Below the pieces are notes generated by a model, which worked only from the letters and a program-made list of their open reading frames with translations, was not told the origin of the DNA and did not search any database. Shown in pieces: positions 1 through 5,817 of a stretch of DNA of 16,966 nt (its first letter is position 1; each line of letters starts with the position of its first letter). The translations under genes were made by a program, and so were the position numbers. Source of the stretch: Anaerolineaceae bacterium UBA6107 (lineage in GTDB: Bacteria; Chloroflexota; Anaerolineae; Anaerolineales; Anaerolineaceae); assembly GCA_002428455.1 (NCBI GenBank), contig DIWL01000013.1, positions 1 to 16,966 of the forward strand. Direction: 5' to 3'.

Positions 1-53
1 TCGCGGATTGGGTCGATCAGGCCAAGAAGTTACCCCGCCTGGTCAGTTACTAA
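1..53 (+). CDS. C-terminal end of an upstream gene (partial)
   Basis: The window opens inside a frame (codons from position 3) reading ADWVDQAKKLPRLVSY and then TAA at 51-53. Sixteen residues are too few to name a family. That this is coding is inferred from the ordinary residue mix and from the strong hairpin 16 nt after the stop, where a terminator for such a gene would sit. The 5' part lies outside the window. Confidence 0.4.
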   Translation, partial: ADWVDQAKKLPRLVSY

Positions 54-68
54 GATCAACGTCGTTAC

Positions 69-99
69 AATAGGGTGAGAAAATATCTCACCCTATTTT
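69..99 (+). terminator. Rho-independent terminator
   Basis: A perfect 12-bp stem (arms 69-80 and 86-97) closes a 5-nt AAATA loop and runs into a short T-run. It follows the partial upstream gene and precedes the NTPase gene, so it probably isolates the two. Confidence 0.75.
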
Positions 100-133
100 C
101 ATGTAAGCAATTAAAGGAGCTACCAGCCAGAAC

Positions 134-667
134 ATGAAAAAGATCTGCATCGCTTCCACCAACCCGGTAAAAGTCCGTGCAGCGCAACAAGGTTTTGAAC
201 GCATGTTCCCTTCGGAACACTTCACCATGCTTCCGGTTGCCACAAAATTGAAACTGCCTGCCCAACCCGCCACGGATGAGGAAACTCTCAACTGTGCCAC
301 CCAACGCGCGCAAAATGCCCGCGAACTCGCACCAGAGGCAGACTACTGGGTGGGGATTGAAGGCGGTATTGCAGACTGGACGATCGGGATGGGCGCTTTT
401 GCCTGGGTGGTGATTCAGGATGGGACCGGGCGGATCGGGCGCGGGCGCACAGGAGAATTCTTCCTGCCTGAGCGTGTGGCCGCCCTTGTCCGGCAGGGAG
501 TGGAACTTGGGGAGGCGGACGACCGGGTTTTTTCTCGAAATAACTCCAAGCAGGGCAATGGCGCGATAGGATTACTCACTGCCGATGCTATTGACCGGGC
601 TGAACTCTACATTCCCGCGGTCATCTTCGCCCTGATCCCCTTTAAGAATCCCGAATTATACCCGTGA
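134..667 (+). CDS. yjjX: YjjX/DUF84-family inosine/xanthosine triphosphatase
   Basis: A 177-residue protein, the usual length for the non-canonical purine NTPases related to E. coli YjjX, which hydrolyse ITP and XTP to clean the nucleotide pool. It has the N-terminal substrate loop STNPVK (residues 8-13), the acidic VGIEGG motif (73-78, with Glu76 as the likely metal ligand), and the family's C-terminal SKQGNGAIGLLT block (138-149) followed by a conserved ELYI..V..ALIPF tail. The ATG at 134 is preceded by AAAGGAG at 113-119, 14 nt away, which is rather long. The last four bases overlap the GTG start of the phosphatase gene, so the two are translationally coupled. Family assignment is firm; the exact substrate is inferred from the family. 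Confidence 0.88.
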   Translation: MKKICIASTNPVKVRAAQQGFERMFPSEHFTMLPVATKLKLPAQPATDEETLNCATQRAQNARELAPEADYWVGIEGGIADWTIGMGAFAWVVIQDGTGRIGRGRTGEFFLPERVAALVRQGVELGEADDRVFSRNNSKQGNGAIGLLTADAIDRAELYIPAVIFALIPFKNPELYP

Positions 668-1287
668 TCGTTTACTTCACCCGGCACGGTGAAAGCCTTG
701 CCAACACCGGGCATATTATCTCCAACCGCAGCCTGGTTCACCCTCTCACACCATCGGGCAGGCTCCAGGCAACCTCCCTTGCGCGACGCCTATCTTCTGC
801 CGGGTTGACCGCGGTTTACACCAGCCCGGTTCCACGAGCCTACGAGACCGCATCCATACTCTCCCGGGCGCTCAACCTGCCCCTGCAGTCGGCGGATGGG
901 TTACGTGAATTTGATTGCGGCACACTGGAGGGCCGGTCCGGACCTTTCGCGTGGTGGCGGTTCTCCCGGATATTGCATCACTGGTTCACACAAAAGAAAC
1001 TGGATAAGCGCTTCAGAGGTGGAGAGAGTTTTCTCGACGTCCAGGCGAGGTTCGTGAACCTGATGGAAACAATCGTTAGCCAGTATGCCCATTCCGACGC
1101 CCGAATTTTATGCGTAGCGCACGCGGGGGTTTTACATATCGGGTTAAGCAGATTATTCAGCCGCCTGCCATTTGAACAGGTTACCACCTGGCACATCCCT
1201 TATACCGCGATCATTGAATCTGTTTACGAAAATGGAAGTTTCGTCTGCACCCGCTGGGACGGGATCACTCTGCCTGTGGAACAATGA
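664..1287 (+). CDS. Histidine phosphatase superfamily protein (phosphoglycerate mutase-like)
   Basis: A 207-residue protein of the two-histidine phosphatase superfamily (cobalamin phosphatase CobC, GpmB and similar). The phospho-accepting His8 lies in TRHGES (6-11). Arg58 lies in TSPVPRAYETA. Glu82 in LREFDCGTLEG is the usual acid, and the second catalytic His153 is in CVAHAGVLHI. The substrate cannot be told from the sequence. The start is GTG, giving a 4-base GTGA overlap with the NTPase stop, so it is probably made by coupled translation from the same mRNA. The 3' end overlaps the convergent esterase gene by 23 bases and no terminator separates them. Placed beside a house-cleaning NTPase, a role in nucleotide or phospho-metabolite clearance is possible, but that is inference. 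Confidence 0.88.
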   Translation: MIVYFTRHGESLANTGHIISNRSLVHPLTPSGRLQATSLARRLSSAGLTAVYTSPVPRAYETASILSRALNLPLQSADGLREFDCGTLEGRSGPFAWWRFSRILHHWFTQKKLDKRFRGGESFLDVQARFVNLMETIVSQYAHSDARILCVAHAGVLHIGLSRLFSRLPFEQVTTWHIPYTAIIESVYENGSFVCTRWDGITLPVEQ

Positions 1288-2188
1288 AGCGCGCTGCATA
1301 CCATCTCAGATAATCTTTCACGTGCGCGCTCCAGTAGGATTCCTCATGACGCCCCTCAAACTCGTTATACTCGAATGAGATCCCGTTTGATTCCAGGAAG
1401 GTTTTGAACGCCAGTACTTTGTCCCTGTCAGCGTCCCTGGCCCCCATATCCATGATCACAAAAGGCAGCTCCGCTAAAGAGCCTGCCATCGCCAGGGACT
1501 GGCTGATGCGGAATTCCTCACCGTAAAACAACGGCGTACTGTGAGCGCCAACTGTGCCAAACAGGTCCGGCCGGGCAAAGCCAAAGTACACTGCCCAATT
1601 GCCCCCACGCGAAAGGCCACCCACAGCCCGGCAGGTGCGCTCCTGGCAAACCGCATATTCATTTTCCACGTATGGCAGCACATCTTCCAGAAAGGCTTCA
1701 TCAAAATAAGATTCGTTCGGGTTTGGGGTCCAGGTGATTTCGAATGGCATCACAATGAGCATCGGCTGGATCTTTCCCTTTGTGATCAGCTCATCCGCGG
1801 CGTTGGTCAGCCCCAACCGCATCCACTGGTCATTGGTTGCCGCCTGACCGTGGAACATGTACAGCACGGGATAACCGCTTGGCGCGGACTCATCGTAACA
1901 GGGCGGAAGATAGACGCGGGTGTTCAACGGCCAATTCAGCCAATCCGTAGGAACATCCATCTCGACGATCGTCCCGGTCTTTTCCAGGCAGGGAATCTCA
2001 GTGGGGGTTGGCGAAGTGGTGGGAGTGGCAGTTAGCGTGGGTAAGGGAGTGATGGTGGGTGGCGGGTTAGTTGGAGTAGTTGTCGCTGTGGTCAGGCTCA
2101 CTGAGTTGGCGGGCTGGCAGCCGGAGATGGCCAGCAACAGAAAGACCGTGAGAATGACAAAGGATAACCGGCGCAGTGGGATGATCAT
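1265..2188 (-). CDS. Secreted lipoprotein esterase (esterase D / enterochelin-esterase-like alpha/beta hydrolase)
   Basis: The frame is open from an upstream ATG at 2206 (313 residues), but I place the start at the ATG at 2188 (307 residues) because AAGG sits 5 nt before it and the upstream ATG has no ribosome site. The protein begins with a lipoprotein signal ending in LLLAISGC (Cys30 in the longer numbering). A Thr/Pro-rich linker of about 40 residues follows, then an alpha/beta-hydrolase domain. Visible elements are YMFHG (116-120), the nucleophile elbow GLSRG (197-201, Ser199), an acidic DMGARD segment with Asp258 as probable acid, and GRHEESYW with His287 as probable base. It should sit on the outer face of the membrane and cleave esters of an unknown substrate. 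It converges on the phosphatase gene with a 23-base overlap. The Thr/Pro linker resembles those on many Anaerolineae surface proteins. Confidence 0.85.
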   Translation of the reverse strand: MIIPLRRLSFVILTVFLLLAISGCQPANSVSLTTATTTPTNPPPTITPLPTLTATPTTSPTPTEIPCLEKTGTIVEMDVPTDWLNWPLNTRVYLPPCYDESAPSGYPVLYMFHGQAATNDQWMRLGLTNAADELITKGKIQPMLIVMPFEITWTPNPNESYFDEAFLEDVLPYVENEYAVCQERTCRAVGGLSRGGNWAVYFGFARPDLFGTVGAHSTPLFYGEEFRISQSLAMAGSLAELPFVIMDMGARDADRDKVLAFKTFLESNGISFEYNEFEGRHEESYWSAHVKDYLRWYAARFIVPQAE

Positions 2189-2208
2189 GAATACCTTGGA
2201 GTGCATTT

Positions 2209-2232
2209 TTCTTGACGTTTTTCTTGACGTTT
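2209..2232 (+). repeat. 12-bp perfect tandem duplication carrying a -35 box
   Basis: The unit TTCTTGACGTTT occurs twice in direct succession (2209-2220 and 2221-2232). Each copy contains TTGACG, so the tRNA-Pro promoter has a duplicated -35 hexamer, with the downstream copy correctly spaced. Confidence 0.85.
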
Positions 2233-2252
2233 CCTACCCGTTCGGATTATAC
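2224..2252 (+). promoter_or_regulatory. Sigma-70-type promoter of tRNA-Pro
   Basis: TTGACG at 2224-2229, a 17-bp spacer, then TTATAC at 2247-2252. A start near 2259 would give a leader of only a few bases before the tRNA at 2263. Read on the minus strand, 2246-2251 is TATAAT, so the same bases could also serve as -10 for the divergent esterase gene, although no good minus-strand -35 is visible. Confidence 0.75.
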
Positions 2253-2262
2253 TCTACTCGCT

Positions 2263-2338
2263 CGGGGTGTAGCGCAGTTGGCAGCGCACCGCGTTTGGGA
2301 CGCGGGGGTCGGCGGTTCAAGTCCGCCCACCCCGACCA
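2263..2338 (+). tRNA. tRNA-Pro (anticodon TGG), CCA encoded
   Basis: A full cloverleaf: acceptor arms CGGGGTG (2263-2269) and CACCCCG (2328-2334) pair over 7 bp. The discriminator is A2335 and CCA is encoded at 2336-2338. The anticodon stem CCGCG/CGCGG encloses the loop TTTGGGA, putting the anticodon TGG at 2296-2298. The T-loop reads GGTTCAAGTCC. It has its own promoter and stands at the left edge of an AT-rich accessory stretch. Confidence 0.95.
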
Positions 2339-2341
2339 AAA

Positions 2342-2374
2342 TTGACCGAGGTATTGTATCAATGCCTCGGTCAA
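2342..2374 (+). terminator. Strong hairpin directly after tRNA-Pro
   Basis: Arms 2342-2356 and 2360-2374 form a 15-bp stem with one G-T wobble and a 3-nt loop, starting 3 nt after the tRNA. No good T-run follows, only TATTTT at 2381-2386. It could be a terminator or a tRNA processing/stability element. The stem is certain; its role is not. Confidence 0.55.
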
Positions 2375-2609
2375 CACTAGTATTTTGCATATCAATAAAG
2401 CCTGTAATTAAGGGGGGTACCCCATAATGGTATTCAAAATCCGCCGTACTACAGTCATTTTTTGTTTACTCCGGTGTAATCCGGCACAAGGGATAATTTA
2501 AATGCTTCTTGAGAAGAAATATTCTAGTTCTTTGAAAAATTAAAGGGTCAAGGAAAAATAATAACGTATGATTTGTGCTGCCCACACACTTTGATTGATT
2601 TATAGTTGG
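2375..2609. other. AT-rich stretch with no recognisable gene
   Basis: Neither strand shows a frame of useful length or a familiar motif. It borders the recombinase relic and may be decayed remainder of its C-terminal half, but I could not read a conserved zinc-binding pattern in it. Confidence 0.4.
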
Positions 2610-2973
2610 GCTAATCAGTTTTCTATGCGAAATACTTCGTGGATTTTCTCTTCATAACGAAATTCGCCAATCTCGACATTACTGCGGTGTGTAAGTTTTG
2701 AAAATGATCGAAGTACCGTAGTATTTATTGTTGGTGAGCACGAACTCCAGCGTTTGCTTAGACCAATGCTTCTTGCCAGTCGGGCATGGAATGTTATCCG
2801 CCTCAAATGCGGCTTTGATCTTTACAATGCTCATACCGCTCAAGTTCATGACATGCAAACTACGGACGAAAACAGCGTCTTCCTATACGATTTCTATCTT
2901 GCCACCTTCATATTGCCGATATCCATAATACGCGTTGTATGGCTTTGATGTCCCGTTTTGGGTTTGGTATTAT
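2610..2973 (-). pseudogene. Decayed serine recombinase, central 'recombinase' domain fragment
   Basis: Read on the minus strand from about 2973 down to a TAA at 2679-2681, one frame aligns from memory with the central domain of large serine recombinases. It has a GYRQYEGGKIEIV segment like the family's LGYR...G..EIV block, then LSGMSIVKIKAAFEADNIP, then CPTGKKHWSKQTLEFVLTNN, then KYYGTSIIFKTYT. These match the typical order: GYR, a helix, GIP.P.GKK.W...T....L.N.KY.G, and KTYT. The copy is dead: an in-frame TAG stands at 2883-2885, and after KTYTPQ the match shifts to another frame (2615-2680, ending FRIEN) where the ENxHPAII segment should be. The N-terminal resolvase domain with the catalytic Ser is missing. 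It marks a former integrated element next to tRNA-Pro. Confidence 0.75.
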
Positions 2974-3008
2974 TTCGCGACAATATCCCTCTACAACCAG
3001 GCGACAAA

Positions 3009-3304
3009 TCTCATGAAGAGCTGCTAGTTCCGCTGGGTAGTCCTAAGCAGTTTTTCGGTCAAGCATGGAATTTGGTCGCAACCAAAAAGCAAATGTACTA
3101 ATCACGGCCGAAGCGAGTGTCAGAAACGGACGAAGGTAAGCTGACCCGCTACCACACCTCCTAGATGATGCGCATTATGGACGAGGTGGAAAAATTAAGT
3201 AGTCCTCCTAAATACGTTCTGTGAAAACTCTCTATCATGTGGAATTGAAGATGGAGGGCTAACTGACCGCAGTCTTCATATCTGGAATAAAGATTTTGGT
3301 GTAA
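3009..3304 (+). pseudogene. Decayed serine recombinase, C-terminal fragment (opposite strand)
   Basis: On the plus strand one frame from 3009 reads through a TAA (3099-3101) and a TAG (3162-3164) to a TGA at 3222-3224. A frame shift then leads to a frame ending with TAA at 3302-3304 that itself holds one more TAA. Pieced together it gives FFGQAWNLVATKKQMY, GKLTRYHTS, MMRIMDEVEKL, KTLYHVELKMEG and LTAVFISGIKILV. The order resembles the C-terminal tail of large serine recombinases (AWN segment, LxRYRAxxMM helix, VLxxLxHVEVxxxGxLTVxFLxGxxI). It cannot simply continue the 2610-2973 relic, because that one lies on the other strand. It is either a second recombinase or the same gene split by an inversion. 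Clearly non-functional, with three stops and one frameshift in under 300 bases. Confidence 0.6.
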
Positions 3305-3342
3305 GCGCGCTATTGTATAATGCAAAACATAGGTATCTACTG

Positions 3343-3371
3343 AGAGTGCAGATGTCTCGATTCTGCACTCT
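3343..3371. repeat. 10-bp perfect hairpin
   Basis: Arms AGAGTGCAGA (3343-3352) and TCTGCACTCT (3362-3371) with a 9-nt loop, about 40 bases after the end of the plus-strand recombinase relic. No T-run follows on either strand. It could be a leftover terminator or a recombination-site arm of the lost element. The rest of 3305-3454 shows no gene. Confidence 0.6.
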
Positions 3372-3454
3372 TAACTCAATATCAATTGTTATCGAGGTGT
3401 CGAGTTGGCTTAATGAAAACGCAAGTTATAGAAAATCTACAGGAGTACATTCTG

Positions 3455-3483
3455 TTGACATAAGTTTCAATTACATATATTAT
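3455..3483 (+). promoter_or_regulatory. Consensus-like sigma-70 promoter for the lipoprotein gene
   Basis: A perfect TTGACA (3455-3460), a 17-bp spacer and TATTAT (3478-3483). The predicted start near 3490 gives a leader of about 120 nt to the ATG at 3610. A 9-bp AT-only inverted repeat (3475-3483 and 3488-3496) covers the -10 and start site and could be an operator, but low complexity makes that weak. Confidence 0.7.
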
Positions 3484-3609
3484 GTTAATAATATATTATT
3501 ATAAGCCATAGAACTCCGTTATTTTGAGTCATTACGACATTACGACACAAATCTAAAACCTTTTTTCGGAGTACTCTGGGGTGTTTTATCTGCAAAAGGA
3601 GGCAGAAAG

Positions 3610-4551
3610 ATGAAGAGAACCCTTGTGATTATTGTTGCGCTCATTCTCGTTTTCTCATTAGTGGCGTGCAGCTCAAGCTCTACAGAAATCCCCTCATTAG
3701 AGAAAGAAAACATGCCGGCTGAAGATTCAAATGCCAGCGAAGAAATCAAGCCTACGGAATCTAAGCCAAATGATTCCGAGCCTAAATCTGATGGCATCGC
3801 TTTTGAAGAATTAGTGGTTGTTGATAATGACGAATGCACTGTGAAAATCACCGGAATTGAACCCGATAATATGTGGGGTTACACATTAAAAGTAAACCTT
3901 GAGAACAAGTCCGCTGATAAAACATACATGTTCTCGACACAAAGCGGTGCTGTTAACGGTGTTGAATCCGATCCGTTCTTTGCTACGGAAGTTGCACCCG
4001 GCAAAAAATCGAACAATGATATCAGTTTCATGGATGATACTTTGAAAAATAACGGGATTAATGAGTTTACTGATATTGAGTTGACTTTCAAAGTATACGA
4101 CACAAACGACTGGACCTCAGACCCGGTTGCTCTAGAAACAGTTCATGTTTATCCGTTAGGTGAAGAAAAAGCAACTAAATTTGTGAGGGAAAGCCAGTCT
4201 ACAGATACTGTCTTGATCGATGATGAAAATGTCTACATTGTTGTCATGGGGTACACTAATGATTCTATTTGGGGTTACACAGTAAATCTGTATCTGGAAA
4301 ATAGGACGGACAAAACCCTTACGTATGCTGTGGATGAAGTATCAGTAAATGGCTATATGGCCGACCCGTTCTGGGCAAAAGAAGTGCGACCGGGTAACGT
4401 GGCATTCACATCCATATCCTGGTCTGATACTACTCTTGAAGAGAACGGAATCACAGAAGTGGAAGAAATCGAGATGCTATTCAAAGTCTACGACTCAAAT
4501 GATTGGATGGCCGATAAACTAATCGAGGAAACCGTAGTTTTGAACCCTTAA
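3610..4551 (+). CDS. Lipoprotein with two tandem copies of one extracytoplasmic domain
   Basis: A 313-residue predicted lipoprotein: Lys/Arg at 2-3, a hydrophobic stretch 4-18, lipobox LVAC with Cys20, then a Ser/Glu/Pro-rich acidic tether to about residue 62. Two homologous units follow, roughly 64-182 and 198-313. Each carries WGYT (89-92, 221-224), VNG (115-117, 246-248), DPF (121-123, 252-254), a V.PG turn, NGI (148-150, 279-281) and FKVYD.NDW (160-168, 291-299). I do not recognise a named family. The look is of beta-sandwich lipoproteins common in Clostridia, so binding rather than catalysis is likely. The start is fixed by AAAGGAGG at 3595-3602, 7 nt before the ATG. It has its own promoter and terminator, and its codons are visibly more AT-rich than the flanking core genes, which suggests acquisition with the island. 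Confidence 0.85.
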   Translation: MKRTLVIIVALILVFSLVACSSSSTEIPSLEKENMPAEDSNASEEIKPTESKPNDSEPKSDGIAFEELVVVDNDECTVKITGIEPDNMWGYTLKVNLENKSADKTYMFSTQSGAVNGVESDPFFATEVAPGKKSNNDISFMDDTLKNNGINEFTDIELTFKVYDTNDWTSDPVALETVHVYPLGEEKATKFVRESQSTDTVLIDDENVYIVVMGYTNDSIWGYTVNLYLENRTDKTLTYAVDEVSVNGYMADPFWAKEVRPGNVAFTSISWSDTTLEENGITEVEEIEMLFKVYDSNDWMADKLIEETVVLNP

Positions 4552-4570
4552 GCAGATAATTATTATTCTT

Positions 4571-4606
4571 GTCTCCGCTGCAGAAACGTAGCGGAGACTC
4601 TTTTTT
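4571..4606 (+). terminator. Rho-independent terminator of the lipoprotein gene
   Basis: Arms GTCTCCGCT (4571-4579) and AGCGGAGAC (4590-4598), a 10-nt loop, then CTCTTTTTT. It sits 19 nt after the lipoprotein stop codon, so the gene is a single-gene transcription unit. Confidence 0.9.
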
Positions 4607-4950
4607 GCCTTGAGTAAGGGGGAACATGTCAATCGTGACACTTCCTTGGCTAGAAATTGTGACAAAACTTTGCCTAGAATTCATGGTCAAGTTTAGCACT
4701 AGGCGAGGATTCATATCTCCGTTCCAGCTTTAAAATCCGCTCAATACGTCCAGATTCCAATAGTCACACTTCTTACAGTCAATAGGAGTCAGAGCACGGA
4801 GTCCTGCGGAAAACGCCTCATATACGGCATTTTATCAATTTGAACACCCCCGAATGATGCTGAATACCCTAACGCAATATTTGAAAACCCCTACTTATGA
4901 AAAAATTGTATCAACCGCTCGGTTACCATACATGCTATCAACCACATGGG
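4607..4950. other. Non-coding stretch, possible insertion-sequence debris
   Basis: No credible gene on either strand. The left part has spaced GTGACA copies (4635-4640 and 4659-4664) and CATGTCAATC, a texture I associate with decayed transposon ends, but no transposase fragment or paired terminal repeats can be read. Treat the mobile-element idea as a weak guess. Confidence 0.3.
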
Positions 4951-5022
4951 TCGAGCAGTGCTCGAGCCGTTTTCTTGTCTGTCATTGCGAAGGCTTGCTC
5001 TGTGGGCCTGAAGCAATCTCCA
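4951..5022. repeat. Palindrome plus dispersed intergenic repeat of the 'GTCATTGCGA...GAAGCAATCTCC' type
   Basis: Two adjoining elements. First, TCGAGCA/TGCTCGA (4951-4957 and 4959-4965) is a near-perfect palindrome. Second, 4981-5022 starts GTCATTGCGAAGG and ends GAAGCAATCTCC, and folds with ATTGC (4984-4988) against GCAAT (5013-5017) and AGGC (4991-4994) against GCCT (5006-5009). The outer sequence matches, from memory, a small repeat found in many copies between genes in several bacterial phyla including Chloroflexota. It lies inside the false N-terminal extension of the glycosyltransferase frame and so helps show that extension is not coding. Confidence 0.6.
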
Positions 5023-5072
5023 ATTCCCTGCCATCCTGTCTCCAATCTCAAAAAAATCCTTCACTTCACGCG

Positions 5073-5078
5073 TATAAT
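5073..5078 (+). promoter_or_regulatory. TATAAT -10 box, probable leaderless start of the glycosyltransferase gene
   Basis: A perfect TATAAT ends 7 nt before the ATG at 5086, the spacing at which transcription normally begins. No Shine-Dalgarno sequence precedes the ATG at 5080 or at 5086. The -35 position (5050-5055) is only AAAAAA, so the promoter relies on the -10 box. Confidence 0.5.
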
Positions 5079-5085
5079 AATGCTT

Positions 5086-5817
5086 ATGGTTGCTGAAACC
5101 CCGTTCCTCTCCATTGTCTTCCCCGCTTACAACGAGGAACTGCGCCTGCCGGACACGCTCACCAGTACGCTTGCCTTTACCAGTTCACTCACTTATCCGT
5201 GTGAGATTGTCATCGCTGAGAACGGCAGCAATGACCGTACTCTTGCAATAGCACACGACTTTGCCGCAGAAAATCCGGGCATCAAGGTCCTTCACATTGA
5301 ACAGGCCGGTAAAGGCCGCGCGGTACAGGCTGGCATGCTCGCAGCCGCAGGTCAATACCGCTTCATCTGTGATGTTGACCTCTCCATGCCCATCACTGAG
5401 ATCCCGCGGTTTCTGCCGCCGCAAACTACCGAAGCCGATATCGTCATCGCCTCACGTGAAGCTCCCGGCTCAATACGTTACGATGAGCCTTACTATCGTC
5501 ACTTCATCGGCCGCATCTTCAACAACCTGGTGCGCCTGATGATCCTGCCCCAACTGCAGGACACGCAGTGCGGATTTAAGTGTTTTACCGCCCAGGCTGT
5601 GGAAAAATTGTTTCCGCTTGTCACCATACCCGGCTGGACTTTCGACGTGGAGGTAATGGCCATCGCATTCCGCTCGGGCTACCGCGTCAAAGAACTCGCC
5701 ATCCCCTGGTATTACCATCCACACAGTAAAGTGCGCGTCTTGCGCGATTCATGGCGCATGGCGAGAGATCTGGTCGACATCCGTAGTAAACTCCACCGCG
5801 GCACTTATGGCGTCTAA
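5086..5817 (+). CDS. Family 2 glycosyltransferase, Alg5/dolichyl-phosphate glucosyltransferase-like
   Basis: From the ATG at 5086 the protein has 243 residues. The frame stays open upstream to 4897 but that part crosses an intergenic repeat and lacks family similarity, so I exclude it; the ATG at 5080 is also possible. The GT-A fold is seen in order: SIVFPAYNEELRLPDTL at the N-terminus, the nucleotide-binding IVIAENGSNDRT, GKGRAVQAGM, the DxD-type metal motif in CDVDLSMP, then QDTQCGFKCF and GWTFDVEVMAIA. The last two are typical of the DPG/DPM-synthase group that moves glucose or mannose from a nucleotide sugar to a polyprenyl phosphate. No membrane helices are seen, so it should act at the inner face of the membrane. 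A role in envelope glycan or glycolipid synthesis is inferred. Its stop overlaps the rnhB start by 11 bases. Confidence 0.85.
   Translation: MVAETPFLSIVFPAYNEELRLPDTLTSTLAFTSSLTYPCEIVIAENGSNDRTLAIAHDFAAENPGIKVLHIEQAGKGRAVQAGMLAAAGQYRFICDVDLSMPITEIPRFLPPQTTEADIVIASREAPGSIRYDEPYYRHFIGRIFNNLVRLMILPQLQDTQCGFKCFTAQAVEKLFPLVTIPGWTFDVEVMAIAFRSGYRVKELAIPWYYHPHSKVRVLRDSWRMARDLVDIRSKLHRGTYGV

Noticed and set aside
1541..2035. Plus-strand open frame opposite the esterase
   Set aside because: Shadow of the esterase, which has a signal peptide and nucleophile elbow; no ribosome site or motif.
2728..2948. Short plus-strand frames over the recombinase relic
   Set aside because: They are antisense to a minus-strand frame that reads as a recombinase domain; no start signal or motif of their own.
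3475..3496. AT-only inverted repeat as a specific operator
   Set aside because: The arms consist only of A and T in a very AT-rich stretch, so chance pairing is likely; mentioned under the promoter but not claimed.
3540..3851. Minus-strand frame opposite the start of the lipoprotein gene
   Set aside because: Ser/Phe-rich mirror of the lipoprotein tether; the plus strand has a promoter, an ideal ribosome site and a lipobox.
4607..4730. Insertion-sequence end with repeated GTGACA
   Set aside because: No transposase fragment, no matching inverted repeat at another border, and no target duplication; kept only as an uncertain note.
2318..5080. Possible attachment-site duplication of the tRNA-Pro 3' end
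   Set aside because: I looked for a second copy of GTTCAAGTCC...CCCCGACCA up to the GT2 gene and did not see one.
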